Source: SFEB01 sp964612455
GTDB taxonomy: Bacteria > Bacillota > Clostridia > Christensenellales > CAG-314
Assembly: GCA_964612455.1 (NCBI GenBank)
Contig: CAZTCB010000029.1
Coordinates: 1 to 16,569 of the forward strand
DNA: 16,569 bases
Reading direction: 5' to 3'
Part shown: positions 6,821-13,855 of the stretch, one piece after another
Layout of the letters: each line of letters begins with the position of its first letter
Position numbering within the stretch: position 1 is the first letter of the stretch
The notes under the pieces: generated by a model
The model's input: only the letters and a program-made list of their open reading frames with translations
What the model was told of the DNA's origin: nothing
Databases searched by the model: none
Made by a program: the position numbers and the translations under genes

Positions 6821-8315
6821 TTTCCGCAGGTACCTCCTCTGCTTTTTCGACGATTATCTTTTCGGGAGCGACGGTAATGCCGACTCTGTCGTCTTTTAAC
6901 CAATCGTCGTCGGTGTCGACAAAAAAGTCGTATCCGACGTCCGTACGAATGATGCATTGGTAGTAACTGCCTTTGTAAATGCTCGTAATCACTCTGCCGC
7001 CGATGATGCCGTCTTCTTCGTCGTCGGTGACAATGACGTCGTCAAAGTCGATTTTTACGTTGACGGGCGTGTCTGCCTCCAGATTGCATTTGCATGGAAA
7101 CTCTCCGCCGCAAATCTCGACGAGATCCGGTTCTATCATGCGCGTTTTCAGCTCGTTGATGATACGGTTTTTGTGCATTATATGAAAGTCAAACGGTTTG
7201 ACGTACAGACCGACGATATCGCCCTCGTTGACGTTGTTGAGGTTGCAATGAACAAGGACTTCGTTTCTTTCTTCGTCTGCCGTTTCCGCCGTCACCTGGT
7301 AGTGATCGCCTTTAAAAACCACGTGTGTAATTTCGGCGGTGAAGAGGGCTTTTTTGTCGTCTTTGTCGAGTATCTCGATGTCTTCGGGGCGGATGATTAC
7401 GTCGATCGGTTCGTTGTGTTTAAATCCTTTGTCTACACATTCGACCTGTTTGCCGAGCACTTCTACGCAAAAATCGTCTTTCATGATACCGGAATAGATA
7501 TTGCTCTCGCCGATAAAGTCCGCGACGAAAGCGTTGGCGGGTTCGTCATAAATTTTTTTCGGTGTAGCTATCTGTTGAATCACACCCCCGCGCATGACGA
7601 CTATTTTATCGCTCATGGTGAGTGCTTCTTCCTGGTCATGAGTGACGTAAATAAACGTGATGCCGAGTTTTTTGTGCATTTGCATCAACTCTATTTGCAT
7701 GTCTTTACGCATTTTAAGGTCGAGGGCGCCCAAAGGCTCGTCAAGCAATAATATTTGAGGTTCGTTGACGAGAGCGCGTGCTATCGCGACTCTTTGCATT
7801 TGACCGCCCGACAGACTATTGACGTTTCGGTGACCGTAATCCTCGAGGTCGACCATTTTTAACGCTTTGTTTACTTTTTGCGCTATTTCGTCTTTAGTGT
7901 ATTTTCTATAGAGTTGAGTTACTTTGCCTTTTGCGTCGGTGTTCGGCTCGCCTGCGGGGATTTGTTTTAGTTTCAATCCGAAAGCTACGTTATTAAAAAC
8001 GTTGAGGTGAGGAAAGAGGGCGTATCTTTGAAAAACGGTATTGAGTGCGCGTTTATGAGGAGGCATGCGAGTGATGTCCTCCCCGTTAAAGAGTATCTGA
8101 CCGCCGTCTTCGTCTGGCATTTCAAAACCCGCAATCATTCTCAAAGTCGTGGTTTTTCCGCAACCGGAAGGTCCCAACAGTGTGACGAATTCGCCTTTTT
8201 TTATATTTAGACTGACGTTTTTGACGGCTATTTTTCCGTCTTCAAAAGTTTTCGATACGTTTTTGATTTGTAAAATGTTTACGCCGTTTTCTGTTTCTTT
8301 AGTGACTTTTGCCAT
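6810..8315 (-). CDS. potA: Spermidine/putrescine ABC transporter ATP-binding protein, enlarged
   Basis: PotA hydrolyses ATP on the inner face to drive polyamine uptake. Visible motifs: Walker A GPSGCGKTT (48-56), Q-loop Gln96 in VFQRYALFPH, signature LSGGQ (168-172), Walker B ILLLDE (188-193), and H-loop His226 in YVTHDQEEA. The protein is 501 aa, while PotA is usually 350-385. Extra material is seen as an insert after the Q-loop region (about 117-140, hydrophilic and Lys-rich) and a long C-terminus with two TOBE-like beta domains (about 303-380 and 418-490). They are separated by a segment holding C-G-G-E-F-P-C-K-C (402-410). The Cys cluster could bind a metal, but that is a guess. The ATG lies 6 bases after the regulator's stop codon with no good ribosome site of its own, so translation is probably coupled to the regulator gene. 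Confidence 0.93.
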   Translation of the reverse strand: MAKVTKETENGVNILQIKNVSKTFEDGKIAVKNVSLNIKKGEFVTLLGPSGCGKTTTLRMIAGFEMPDEDGGQILFNGEDITRMPPHKRALNTVFQRYALFPHLNVFNNVAFGLKLKQIPAGEPNTDAKGKVTQLYRKYTKDEIAQKVNKALKMVDLEDYGHRNVNSLSGGQMQRVAIARALVNEPQILLLDEPLGALDLKMRKDMQIELMQMHKKLGITFIYVTHDQEEALTMSDKIVVMRGGVIQQIATPKKIYDEPANAFVADFIGESNIYSGIMKDDFCVEVLGKQVECVDKGFKHNEPIDVIIRPEDIEILDKDDKKALFTAEITHVVFKGDHYQVTAETADEERNEVLVHCNLNNVNEGDIVGLYVKPFDFHIMHKNRIINELKTRMIEPDLVEICGGEFPCKCNLEADTPVNVKIDFDDVIVTDDEEDGIIGGRVITSIYKGSYYQCIIRTDVGYDFFVDTDDDWLKDDRVGITVAPEKIIVEKAEEVPAENEN

Positions 8316-8321
8316 TGTTGT

Positions 8322-8855
8322 TTAAAAGTTTGGCGGGCTGCTGACCCACAAGACCTTTGCCTCCTTATTGCCGTTATTTTTTAAATAATGCGTTTTTTCG
8401 GCTTTAAAGTAAAAACTGTCGCCTTTTTCGCATTTATAAGACTTTTTACCTATTACTACGGATATCTTGCCCTCCAATACGTAGCCGAATTCCTCGCCTT
8501 CATGCGGGGAATCTTCGTAAGTGGATTGATTTGGTCGTATAACGGTGAGTATCGGCTCCATTTCGTTTATCGTGCTGTTTGAAACGAGCCATGTCGTGCT
8601 GTATCCGTCGTAGTCCTTTTCGTTACAATTCTCCGCCTTAAAAATCACGTTCGGTTCTTCGGTTTCGCTAAAGAGCTCCGCAAGGGTTATTCCCAATGCT
8701 TTTACGATATCCTCCAACGTGGCTATGCTGGGGCTCGTATTGTCGTTTTCCAATTGAGAGATGTATCCTTTGGTCAGTTCGCAACGATCCGCCAATTCTT
8801 CTTGCGTCAAGTCGGCTCGTAGTCGCAACTGTTTGATTTTACTGCCCAACTCCAT
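8322..8855 (-). CDS. XRE-family regulator with cupin domain, first gene of the pot operon
   Basis: This is a DNA-binding regulator, probably responding to polyamines. An XRE/Cro-type helix-turn-helix fills residues about 5-60 (LTQEELADRCELTKGYISQLE is its recognition region), and a C-terminal cupin fills about 100-175 (P-H-E-G-E-E-F-G-Y-V-L-E-G, then G-D-S-F-Y-F and H-Y-L). This architecture is that of PuuR-like regulators. I chose the ATG at 8855 rather than an upstream in-frame ATG at 8942. It gives the usual 177-residue length and has an AGAGGT ribosome site, and the upstream extension would overlap the promoter and operator. It is the first gene of an operon with potABCD, six bases before potA. 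An inverted repeat between promoter and start suggests autoregulation of the whole operon. Which ligand it senses, and whether it represses or activates, is inferred from context. Confidence 0.9.
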   Translation of the reverse strand: MELGSKIKQLRLRADLTQEELADRCELTKGYISQLENDNTSPSIATLEDIVKALGITLAELFSETEEPNVIFKAENCNEKDYDGYSTTWLVSNSTINEMEPILTVIRPNQSTYEDSPHEGEEFGYVLEGKISVVIGKKSYKCEKGDSFYFKAEKTHYLKNNGNKEAKVLWVSSPPNF

Positions 8856-8881
8856 ACTTATACCTCTGAAAAAATGAAAAA

Positions 8882-8923
8882 AAAGTTTAGTAAAATTAAA
8901 CTTTTGGTTCATTTTTGCTAAAC
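8882..8923. promoter_or_regulatory. Operator-like dyads in the pot operon leader
   Basis: Two overlapping dyads are visible. AAAGTTTA (8882-8889) faces TAAACTTT (8897-8904) over 7 bases, and GTTTAGTAAAA (8885-8895) faces TTTTGCTAAAC (8913-8923) over 17 bases, so a GTTTAR-AAAA half-site occurs repeatedly. They begin about 8 bases downstream of the -10 box, where a bound repressor would block transcription. The XRE-cupin regulator encoded next to it is the obvious candidate binder. Confidence 0.65.
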
Positions 8924-8930
8924 AAACAAC

Positions 8931-8958
8931 ATTATATAACAACGTTCGTTTTTGTCAA
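8931..8958 (-). promoter_or_regulatory. Consensus sigma-A promoter of the regulator-potABCD operon
   Basis: On the minus strand a perfect -35 TTGACA (8958-8953) and a perfect -10 TATAAT (8936-8931) are separated by 16 bases. The expected start is near 8924, about 70 bases upstream of the regulator ATG. Confidence 0.88.
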
Positions 8959-9049
8959 CTGTTTTGCCGTATATTTTTAAATATTTTTTGTTTTTTGCAC
9001 CGTTTACGTATAAAACGAGACGTTATATCAGGCATATTCGGGTAAACGA

Positions 9050-9078
9050 TTGACTTTTTTCGGTGTGCGTGATATTAT
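9050..9078 (+). promoter_or_regulatory. Sigma-A promoter for the gene at 9099
   Basis: TTGACT (9050-9055) and TATTAT (9073-9078) lie 17 bases apart. The predicted start is near 9085, giving a short leader that carries the GGGGGT ribosome site. This promoter diverges from the pot operon promoter, with about 90 bases between the two -35 boxes. Confidence 0.8.
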
Positions 9079-9098
9079 TCTCGTTAACGGGGGTTAGT

Positions 9099-10475
9099 AT
9101 GAAAAATAATTCTTGGGACAAATACGTGCCGTACGCCGTGTCGTTGTTTGTGTGCGTGATTAACCTTGCTTTTAAGGACGACTCGACGCAGACGGGTAGG
9201 ATAATAGCTATCGGCATCATCGTTTTGGTCGTATTGGGTATATGCGTCAGGGTTGCGATGGATTTGTTTAAGAGCAAGCGTTCGCTCGGTAGCGCGTCCA
9301 TTATCAACAACGCCAGAAAGTACGTCAAACAAATGCTTTCGCTTGCCGACGCCAATGCCAAACAACTGAAAAAGTTTGATTTTATATCCAGCCAGAAAAA
9401 ACTTTATAAACGCAACAAGTCTATCGTCAATAAATATCTTTTAAAATCAAATTTTTCCGAAAAAGACCTCGATCGGGTTTATACCGAAAAAAAAGAGAAG
9501 TTAGAAGAAGACATACGCAATCATATCCGTCACAGATCCGAAAACTACAGTGATCTCGAGGCGCTCAAAGCGTACAACGGGCTTCACAACGTCATGACTG
9601 ACGCCTCGCTTGAAAAAAATATCGAAATCAGTAAAAATCTTATCAAACGCATCTTTGACGTCAATCGCATTTTACTGCAGATAGAGCAGCATAATGCGCG
9701 TATCAAGTTCGGCAAATACGTTACCTTTTTTTCTACCGACGAAAAAGAAAGAATTGAAGGTTATATGGATTTAATAGGTTGGTCGTACGTGCTGTTGGGA
9801 GATAAAAAAGGCTATGCCGCTATTTTTACGGCAATAGACGTTATCGAAAACAGAATCGGTAAAGACCTCAAGCCCGTTGCTCCGATAGACATGAAACAGT
9901 CAGAGTACGAGGAATATCTCTTTTTAAAGGCGCGCGCGTACAGACACCTCGGTAGTACTTACTACACCTTTAAGGATATAGACGCCGGCTACTATTGCAA
10001 CAAATCGCAGGAAGTCCTCGACGTCCTCAAGGCGAGCGGTTTTGCTGAAAAAAATAAATCGAGATACGAAAATATGCTTTACGGCGTGAGAAACAATCTA
10101 TATCTTTATCACCTTTACAAATTTATTTCCGACAACAAGAGGGAAAACGGAAACGGCGATACAAGAAAGCTCGAAGAAACGCGCGCTAACGTCGAAAAAA
10201 CGCTGGCTGACCTTTCCGCTTTGCCTAAGGAAGAACAGGACAGTCATCGTATGCTCAAGTTATTGTCCCTCAAGTGCCAGATAAACAAGGTTTTTAGCGT
10301 AATAAAAAAAGAGAGAATGGATATTTCGAGCACGAGTAAAGATTTAAAAGCGATAGAATCCACGCTGTCTAAAAATATTTATTTTGACGACGCGATGGAA
10401 GTATACACGAACCAAAAGGTTCAATTGCTGTTTGAAGAAACGAAAGATATCTTGATGGATAAAAAAGAACGTTAA
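9099..10475 (+). CDS. Unknown membrane-anchored helical protein (458 aa)
   Basis: I do not recognise a family. Two hydrophobic segments lie at the N-terminus (about 9-25 and 34-56) with a short polar loop between, followed by a basic junction and about 400 mostly helical, charged, Lys/Glu-rich residues expected in the cytoplasm. Around residues 270-310 the pattern (F-L-K-A-R-A-Y-R-H-L-G-S-T-Y-Y, then Y-Y-C-N-K-S-Q-E-V-L) resembles TPR-like paired helices, which would suggest a scaffold role. I saw no catalytic motif. The ATG at 9099 has a GGGGGT ribosome site and lies 14 bases after the predicted transcription start. A GTG at 9063 would lie upstream of the -10 box and is rejected. The gene has its own promoter, divergent from the pot operon, and about 70 bases separate it from the next gene, which also has a promoter candidate. 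Confidence 0.85.
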   Translation: MKNNSWDKYVPYAVSLFVCVINLAFKDDSTQTGRIIAIGIIVLVVLGICVRVAMDLFKSKRSLGSASIINNARKYVKQMLSLADANAKQLKKFDFISSQKKLYKRNKSIVNKYLLKSNFSEKDLDRVYTEKKEKLEEDIRNHIRHRSENYSDLEALKAYNGLHNVMTDASLEKNIEISKNLIKRIFDVNRILLQIEQHNARIKFGKYVTFFSTDEKERIEGYMDLIGWSYVLLGDKKGYAAIFTAIDVIENRIGKDLKPVAPIDMKQSEYEEYLFLKARAYRHLGSTYYTFKDIDAGYYCNKSQEVLDVLKASGFAEKNKSRYENMLYGVRNNLYLYHLYKFISDNKRENGNGDTRKLEETRANVEKTLADLSALPKEEQDSHRMLKLLSLKCQINKVFSVIKKERMDISSTSKDLKAIESTLSKNIYFDDAMEVYTNQKVQLLFEETKDILMDKKER

Positions 10476-10489
10476 AATAACGAAAACAA

Positions 10490-10518
10490 TTGACATAATC
10501 TAAAAAGATTGATAAACT
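10490..10518 (+). promoter_or_regulatory. Probable promoter of the Gate-domain gene
   Basis: A perfect -35 TTGACA (10490-10495) is followed after 17 bases by TAAACT (10513-10518), a weaker -10. No terminator is visible between the preceding gene and this site, so read-through from upstream is also possible. Confidence 0.6.
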
Positions 10519-10543
10519 TGCATTTGTTTGCTGAGGATGAAAT

Positions 10544-11764
10544 ATGGAAAATCCGGTACCGCCAAGGGCGGAAGATACTGAAATCGAAACTAAAACAACG
10601 ACGGCGACCGTTGCGGGCGCCGCTAAAGATTTACCCGCGTTAAAAAAAGTCGTTAGCGTCGAGGGTTTTGTCTGCCTCGCACTCGTGGTCGCTTGCTTTG
10701 CCTTGTTCGGCATAAAAATGGGTTTTGTCAACGCTCTCAATACGTGGTTTAATACCGCGTACGATTTGCTGATGAATACCTGTTTATATTTGATGGCGAT
10801 AGCAGTCGTAATAGGCGCTTTGTCGGAATTGTTGAGCGAGTTCGGTGTAATCAGTCTTGCCAACAAGGCTTTATCTCCTCTTATGAAACCGTTGTTTGGT
10901 ATGCCGGGAGCGACGAGTATGGCGATACTTGCGTCGTTTTTGTCCGACAACCCTGCCGTGCTCACTTTGGCAGATAACAAGGGATTCAGACGGTATTTTA
11001 AAAAGTATCAACTCGGAGCATTAACAAACGTAGGCACTACGTACGGAATGGGGCTTATCGTTATCGTATCGATGATAGCGATGGGTAGCGACAACGGCTT
11101 GCCTGTCTTGATGGGTGTCATTGCCGTATTTTTAACGAGTATACTCGTTACCCGAGTGATGTTGTGGAAAACGAAAAAAATATACGGCGCGGACGCCGAA
11201 GCGGTCGACGATGACGGAGATTTAGTCGCATACGACGCCGGCAGATTTAGAGAAATTCGCGGAGGCGGCGGTTTAAACAGATTTTTTTCAGCGTTGTTGG
11301 ACGGTGGCGAAAGCGGCGTCAAAGTCGGTTTGGGCATCATTCCGGGCGTTTTGGTTATTGCTACTATAGTCAAAATGCTCACGTACGGCGCACCCGACGG
11401 AGGATATACCGGTCAGTATGGCGAAGGGATAGCGCTTATCCCCGCAATCGGTGAGTTTTGTGCACCGGTATTAAAGTTTTTATTTGGCTTTTCCTCTCCG
11501 GAGAGTATAGCCGTGCCGTTGACGGCACTCGGTAGCGCGGGGGCGGCAGTGGGCATGGTCGGCGGGTTGAGCACGGTTAATGCAAACGATATTGCCGTTT
11601 TTACGGCGATGTGCATGTTCTGGAGCGGATATTTGTCAACGCATGTGTCTATGATGGACGGTTTAAAAATGCGCGAACTCACCGGCTGGTCGATTTTGTT
11701 TCACACTATAGGCGGCTTGGTTGCGGGTGTGTTGGCAAACGTGCTCGTTTGTATATTTCTATAA
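10544..11764 (+). CDS. Gate-domain (nucleoside-recognition-like) membrane protein
   Basis: This is a polytopic membrane protein of 406 aa. A polar, acidic and Thr-rich N-terminus (about 1-38) precedes about eight to ten hydrophobic segments. The segment S-D-N-P-A-V-L-T-L-A-D-N-K-G-F (about 130-144), followed by a charged stretch and T-N-V-G-T-T-Y-G-M-G, recalls the Gate domain of SpmA/SpmB, YjiH and nucleoside-transporter-like proteins. Overall style resembles the CD0519/CD1768 family of clostridial membrane proteins. A second Gly/Ala-rich half (about 330-355, L-G-S-A-G-A-A-V-G-M-V) suggests an internal duplication. A cytoplasmic loop (about 205-250) is Asp-rich then Arg/Gly-rich. Substrate is unknown. 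The ATG has a GAGGA ribosome site. The gene ends at a strong terminator and looks monocistronic. Confidence 0.75.
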   Translation: MENPVPPRAEDTEIETKTTTATVAGAAKDLPALKKVVSVEGFVCLALVVACFALFGIKMGFVNALNTWFNTAYDLLMNTCLYLMAIAVVIGALSELLSEFGVISLANKALSPLMKPLFGMPGATSMAILASFLSDNPAVLTLADNKGFRRYFKKYQLGALTNVGTTYGMGLIVIVSMIAMGSDNGLPVLMGVIAVFLTSILVTRVMLWKTKKIYGADAEAVDDDGDLVAYDAGRFREIRGGGGLNRFFSALLDGGESGVKVGLGIIPGVLVIATIVKMLTYGAPDGGYTGQYGEGIALIPAIGEFCAPVLKFLFGFSSPESIAVPLTALGSAGAAVGMVGGLSTVNANDIAVFTAMCMFWSGYLSTHVSMMDGLKMRELTGWSILFHTIGGLVAGVLANVLVCIFL

Positions 11765-11780
11765 AACTTAAAACACCGTA

Positions 11781-11808
11781 AAGCGTAACCAAAAGGTTGC
11801 GCTTTTTT
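11781..11808 (+). terminator. Terminator of the Gate-domain gene
   Basis: AAGCGTAACC (11781-11790) pairs with GGTTGCGCTT (11795-11804), including one T-G pair, around an AAAA loop and ends in a T-run to 11808. Confidence 0.9.
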
Positions 11809-11809
11809 C

Positions 11810-11838
11810 TTGCCTAAACGTCTCTTTTTGTGTAAAAT
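11810..11838 (+). promoter_or_regulatory. Promoter placing the transcript start at the ABC-F ATG
   Basis: TTGCCT (11810-11815), 17 bases, then TAAAAT (11833-11838) preceded by TGT, an extended -10. Only six bases separate the -10 from the ATG at 11845, so transcription would begin at or very near the start codon. No ribosome site is present in this gap. Confidence 0.65.
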
Positions 11839-11844
11839 AAAAAT

Positions 11845-13737
11845 ATGCTGATTAGTTTAAAAAACGTGACCAAGTCTTTTAAAGACCAGACGGTATTAAA
11901 AAACGTCGATTTTGTCGTTAACGAACACGATCGTATAGGAGTAGTAGGGCTCAACGGTGTCGGTAAAACGACGTTGCTCAACGTTATATTTACCGGGGAG
12001 TTTGACACCGACCCCAAAAACGGTATCGGGGAGCTGTATGTAAAAAAAGATATAAAGATAGGCTACTTAAAGCAAGTCGAAAAACTTCTCGGAGACAATA
12101 CGTTATACCAAGAGATACGCGGGAGCTTTTCAACCGTAGACCGCGTAGCAAACGAGCTGGAGCAACTTCGCGCAAAACTCGTTTCGTTGCCGTCGGACGG
12201 AGTTGAGTACAAATCGACGAGCAGTAAGATAAACGACCTTATGGCGTATTACGACAGTCTTGACGGATACAACGTGGAGACCAACATTAAAAAAATTCTT
12301 AACGGAATGGGTTTTGCGGACAGGGATATGTCCGGATACGTGAGAGATTTGTCCGGAGGCGAAAAAACTCGTTTTGCATTGGCAAAGTTGCTTTGCCTTG
12401 CTCCCGACGTTTTGTTGCTTGACGAACCGACAAACCATCTTGACTTCGATACGCGTCAATGGCTCGAGGGATATCTCAAGGGTTTTGGCGGTGCCATAGT
12501 AGTCGTCAGTCACGACAGATATTTTCTTGACAGTTGTTGCAACGGCATGGCTGAGGTGAGGGATACAAAAATATATCGCTATAAAGGCGGCTATGAAGAA
12601 TTTTTAAAACAACGACAGGCGGCTTTGGATTTGCAAGCCAAAGAGTACGCCCGTCAGCAAGAAGAAATTGCTAAGATGGAAGAGTTCGTCCGAAAAAATC
12701 TTGCCGCTTCCTCGAGCACAAACAGCGTCGGCAGTCGTGTCAAAGCGTTAGAAAAAATGCAGAGGATAGAGTCGGTCGCTCCGCCGCCGAAAGATATAGT
12801 TTTAAAATTTGAATATGATGAAGAACCGGTAAAAAACGTTTTGACGGTAAAAAAACTCGGTATTACGGTAGGCGGCGATAAAAAACTGTTTGAAAACGTA
12901 AACTTTGAGGTCATGCGAGGCGAAAAAATAGCGATAGTGGGTGCCAACGGTATAGGCAAGTCGAGCTTTTTGTCGGCATTGTTTCGTTTGATACCTTTTG
13001 ACGGAACCATAAGTTGGGGCAAAGGCGTAAGGACGGCGTATATGGAGCAAGAAGGAAAGACGCTCGATAAAAACATGTCGGTGTACGATTTCGTCTGCAA
13101 TCAATTGAGACTTGCCACTCAATACGACGTCAGGAGTCTGCTCGCACGCGTTAACGTGACGGGCGACGACGTTTTTAAAAAACTCGGCGAGCTTTCGGGA
13201 GCAACGCTCAGCAAGGTACTGTTTGCCATACTCACTACCCGAAAAGCCAACGTACTCGTACTTGACGAGCCTACCAATCACCTTGACTTTAAAGCGATGG
13301 AGGGGTTGGATAAGGCTTTGACCGACTACACGGGTACGCTCGTATTGGTCAGTCACGACCGTTATTTGCTTAAAAAAGTACCGACCAAAATCGTAGAAAT
13401 AACGTCCGACGGATTTAACGTCGTCAACGGCAATTACGATTCGTATTTGAAATATAAAAAAGATAGTTTAAGCGCAAATATCGGTGCGGGCTCATCAGCT
13501 TCTAAACCGCAAAAACAGGTTTTGGATAAAAAACAACAACGTATAGACCGAATGGACAAAAATCGTCTCGAAAGAGAGTTGAATGCGTTAGAAGAAGAGA
13601 TAAAAGCACTTAACGAGTCGTTGACCGAACCGTCGGTCATGAGTGACTACAAAAAAATTTTGGAAATTACTGCAAAGATAGAAGAAAAAGAAAAAACCTA
13701 CGAGGAAAAAATGGAAAAATGGTTGTCTTATGAATGA
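11845..13737 (+). CDS. ABC-F family ribosome-associated ATPase
   Basis: This is a soluble protein with two ABC cassettes and no membrane part, which in this family acts on the ribosome near the tRNA exit/peptidyl site. Cassette 1: Walker A GLNGVGKTT (35-43), signature LSGGE (169-173), Walker B through D-E-P-T-N-H-L-D (193-200), SHDRYF. The linker (about 255-325), helical and charged with S-R-V-K-A-L-E-K-M, is the P-site tRNA interaction motif. Cassette 2: Walker A GANGIGKS (366-373), DEPTNHLD (474-481), SHDRYL. A C-terminal coiled coil (about 545-625) follows, as in Uup/YdiF-like members. Its second signature is L-S-G-A-T-L-S-K rather than the usual LSGGE-x-x-R. The start has no ribosome site, but M-L-I-S-L-K-N-V-T-K-S-F is the normal N-terminus. 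Whether it is a housekeeping or antibiotic-protection factor cannot be decided; no peptide leader or attenuator typical of inducible resistance genes is present. Confidence 0.93.
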   Translation: MLISLKNVTKSFKDQTVLKNVDFVVNEHDRIGVVGLNGVGKTTLLNVIFTGEFDTDPKNGIGELYVKKDIKIGYLKQVEKLLGDNTLYQEIRGSFSTVDRVANELEQLRAKLVSLPSDGVEYKSTSSKINDLMAYYDSLDGYNVETNIKKILNGMGFADRDMSGYVRDLSGGEKTRFALAKLLCLAPDVLLLDEPTNHLDFDTRQWLEGYLKGFGGAIVVVSHDRYFLDSCCNGMAEVRDTKIYRYKGGYEEFLKQRQAALDLQAKEYARQQEEIAKMEEFVRKNLAASSSTNSVGSRVKALEKMQRIESVAPPPKDIVLKFEYDEEPVKNVLTVKKLGITVGGDKKLFENVNFEVMRGEKIAIVGANGIGKSSFLSALFRLIPFDGTISWGKGVRTAYMEQEGKTLDKNMSVYDFVCNQLRLATQYDVRSLLARVNVTGDDVFKKLGELSGATLSKVLFAILTTRKANVLVLDEPTNHLDFKAMEGLDKALTDYTGTLVLVSHDRYLLKKVPTKIVEITSDGFNVVNGNYDSYLKYKKDSLSANIGAGSSASKPQKQVLDKKQQRIDRMDKNRLERELNALEEEIKALNESLTEPSVMSDYKKILEITAKIEEKEKTYEEKMEKWLSYE

Positions 13738-13759
13738 TTTTTAAGCTACTAAAATTTTT

Positions 13760-13789
13760 ACCCGCATTTTGCGGGTTTTTCTTTTTTTT
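13760..13789 (+). terminator. Terminator of the ABC-F gene
   Basis: ACCCGC (13760-13765) pairs with GCGGGT (13771-13776) around ATTTT, followed by a T-run interrupted by one C (to 13789). It lies 22 bases after the stop codon. Confidence 0.88.
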
Positions 13790-13797
13790 CGTTGAGG

Positions 13798-13835
13798 AGT
13801 TTAAATACCGGTTTAGCGGTAATACTATTTAAACT
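13798..13835. promoter_or_regulatory. Inverted repeat upstream of the ferritin-like gene
   Basis: A perfect 10-base inverted repeat AGTTTAAATA (13798-13807) / TATTTAAACT (13826-13835) encloses a second one, TACCG/CGGTA (13806-13810 / 13817-13821). It lies between the upstream terminator and the ribosome site GGAGGT. No clear sigma-A promoter is seen; TACTAT at 13823-13828 is the best -10 candidate, with a poor -35, and would sit inside the repeat. It may be an operator, for example for an iron or oxidative-stress regulator, or a 5' mRNA hairpin. Confidence 0.5.
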
Positions 13836-13855
13836 AAATCATCGGAGGTAAAAAT

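Noticed and set aside
6957..7751. A 264-codon plus-strand open frame
   Set aside because: It is antisense to potA, rich in Phe, Val and Asp as expected from reading the complement of that gene, and has no ribosome site or recognisable domain.
8856..8942. N-terminal extension of the XRE-cupin regulator to the ATG at 8942
   Set aside because: The extension would cover the promoter and operator region, has no ribosome site, and adds residues not seen in the family. ATG 8855 has AGAGGT in front.
11760..11844. Leader peptide or attenuator controlling the ABC-F gene, as in inducible antibiotic-resistance ABC-F genes
   Set aside because: Only the terminator of the upstream gene and a promoter fit in the gap. 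No small ORF or alternative hairpin pair follows the promoter.
12802..13356. A 184-codon minus-strand open frame
   Set aside because: It lies wholly within the second cassette of the ABC-F gene, which has intact motifs on the other strand.
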